Positions 6,688 to 6,725 of a stretch of 6,725 bases of DNA are shown here, one piece after another. The position numbers and the translations under genes are program-made. Position 1 is the first letter of the stretch. Each line of letters begins with the position of its first letter. Where the stretch lies: contig JAQTRB010000089.1 of NCBI GenBank assembly GCA_028712015.1, positions 1-6,725 of the forward strand, read 5' to 3'. Under the pieces are notes generated by a model that was not told the origin of the DNA, did no database searches, and saw nothing but the letters and a program-made list of their open reading frames with translations. The DNA comes from Syntrophales bacterium. Lineage in GTDB: Bacteria > Desulfobacterota > Syntrophia > Syntrophales > UBA5619.

Positions 6688-6725
6688 GGCTTTACTCCAA
6701 TTGATTCAAGAAAATATCTGGCATC
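6684..6725 (-). CDS. hicA: HicA family mRNA interferase toxin, C-terminal end only
   Basis: The frame entering from the right edge ends DARYFLESIGVKP followed by TGA at 6684-6686. The ending (F/W)LE-x-x-GVKP is what I know from HicA toxins that pair with the RHH-type HicB found directly downstream. The stop overlaps the hicB ATG as ATGA, the usual hicA-hicB junction. Only 13 codons are visible, so the catalytic His and the dsRNA-binding-like fold cannot be checked. The call rests on the tail motif plus the neighbour. A second frame here (ending FLNQLE before TAA) was considered and is less like the family. Confidence 0.75.
   Translation of the reverse strand, partial: DARYFLESIGVKP

Noticed and set aside
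1..6725. tRNA, rRNA, CRISPR array or transposase gene
   Set aside because: No cloverleaf-like segment, regularly spaced direct repeats or transposase motifs were seen on either strand.

Overview
The window looks like chromosomal sequence from a Gram-negative bacterium. The supporting evidence is a lipoprotein signal peptide, a periplasmic-type binding-protein-dependent ABC importer and a HicAB toxin-antitoxin pair. The Cys-rich flavoprotein and the general style would fit an anaerobe such as a Desulfobacterota member. That placement is inference only, because nothing here fixes the taxonomy. Base composition is uneven: a sampled stretch of the permease gene is about 60% G+C, the amidohydrolase varies around the mid-50s, and the stretch before hicB falls to about 38%.

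Layout. (1) Positions 1-2233, + strand: the 3' part of an ABC importer ATPase (H-loop and TOBE region), followed 16 nt later by a fused two-domain permease of the FbpB/ThiP class. These form an operon whose 5' part, probably including the solute-binding protein, lies outside the window. (2) Positions 2234-2693: an AT-richer gap between convergent genes. It carries a hairpin right at the permease stop and a striking 78-nt imperfect palindrome. (3) Positions 2694-3320, - strand: a flavodoxin-fold NAD(P)H:FMN-reductase-like protein with a C-x2-C-x2-C-x10-C motif. (4) Positions 3676-5460, - strand: a 594-residue lipoprotein of the amidohydrolase family 3 (YtcJ-like) with the full set of likely metal ligands. 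(5) Positions 5461-6351: about 890 nt with no convincing gene. It holds a perfect 17-bp operator-like palindrome upstream of the amidohydrolase, a GC-rich block that may be gene debris, and two further palindromes. (6) Positions 6352-6725, - strand: hicB antitoxin, complete, and the last 13 codons of the hicA toxin, overlapping as ATGA.

The genes do not form one pathway. They are four independent transcription units: importer operon, flavoprotein, exported amidohydrolase and toxin-antitoxin module. I found no clear new multi-gene system. The items most worth following up are the non-coding structures at 2336-2413 and 5591-5607, and the unexplained block at about 5689-6220.
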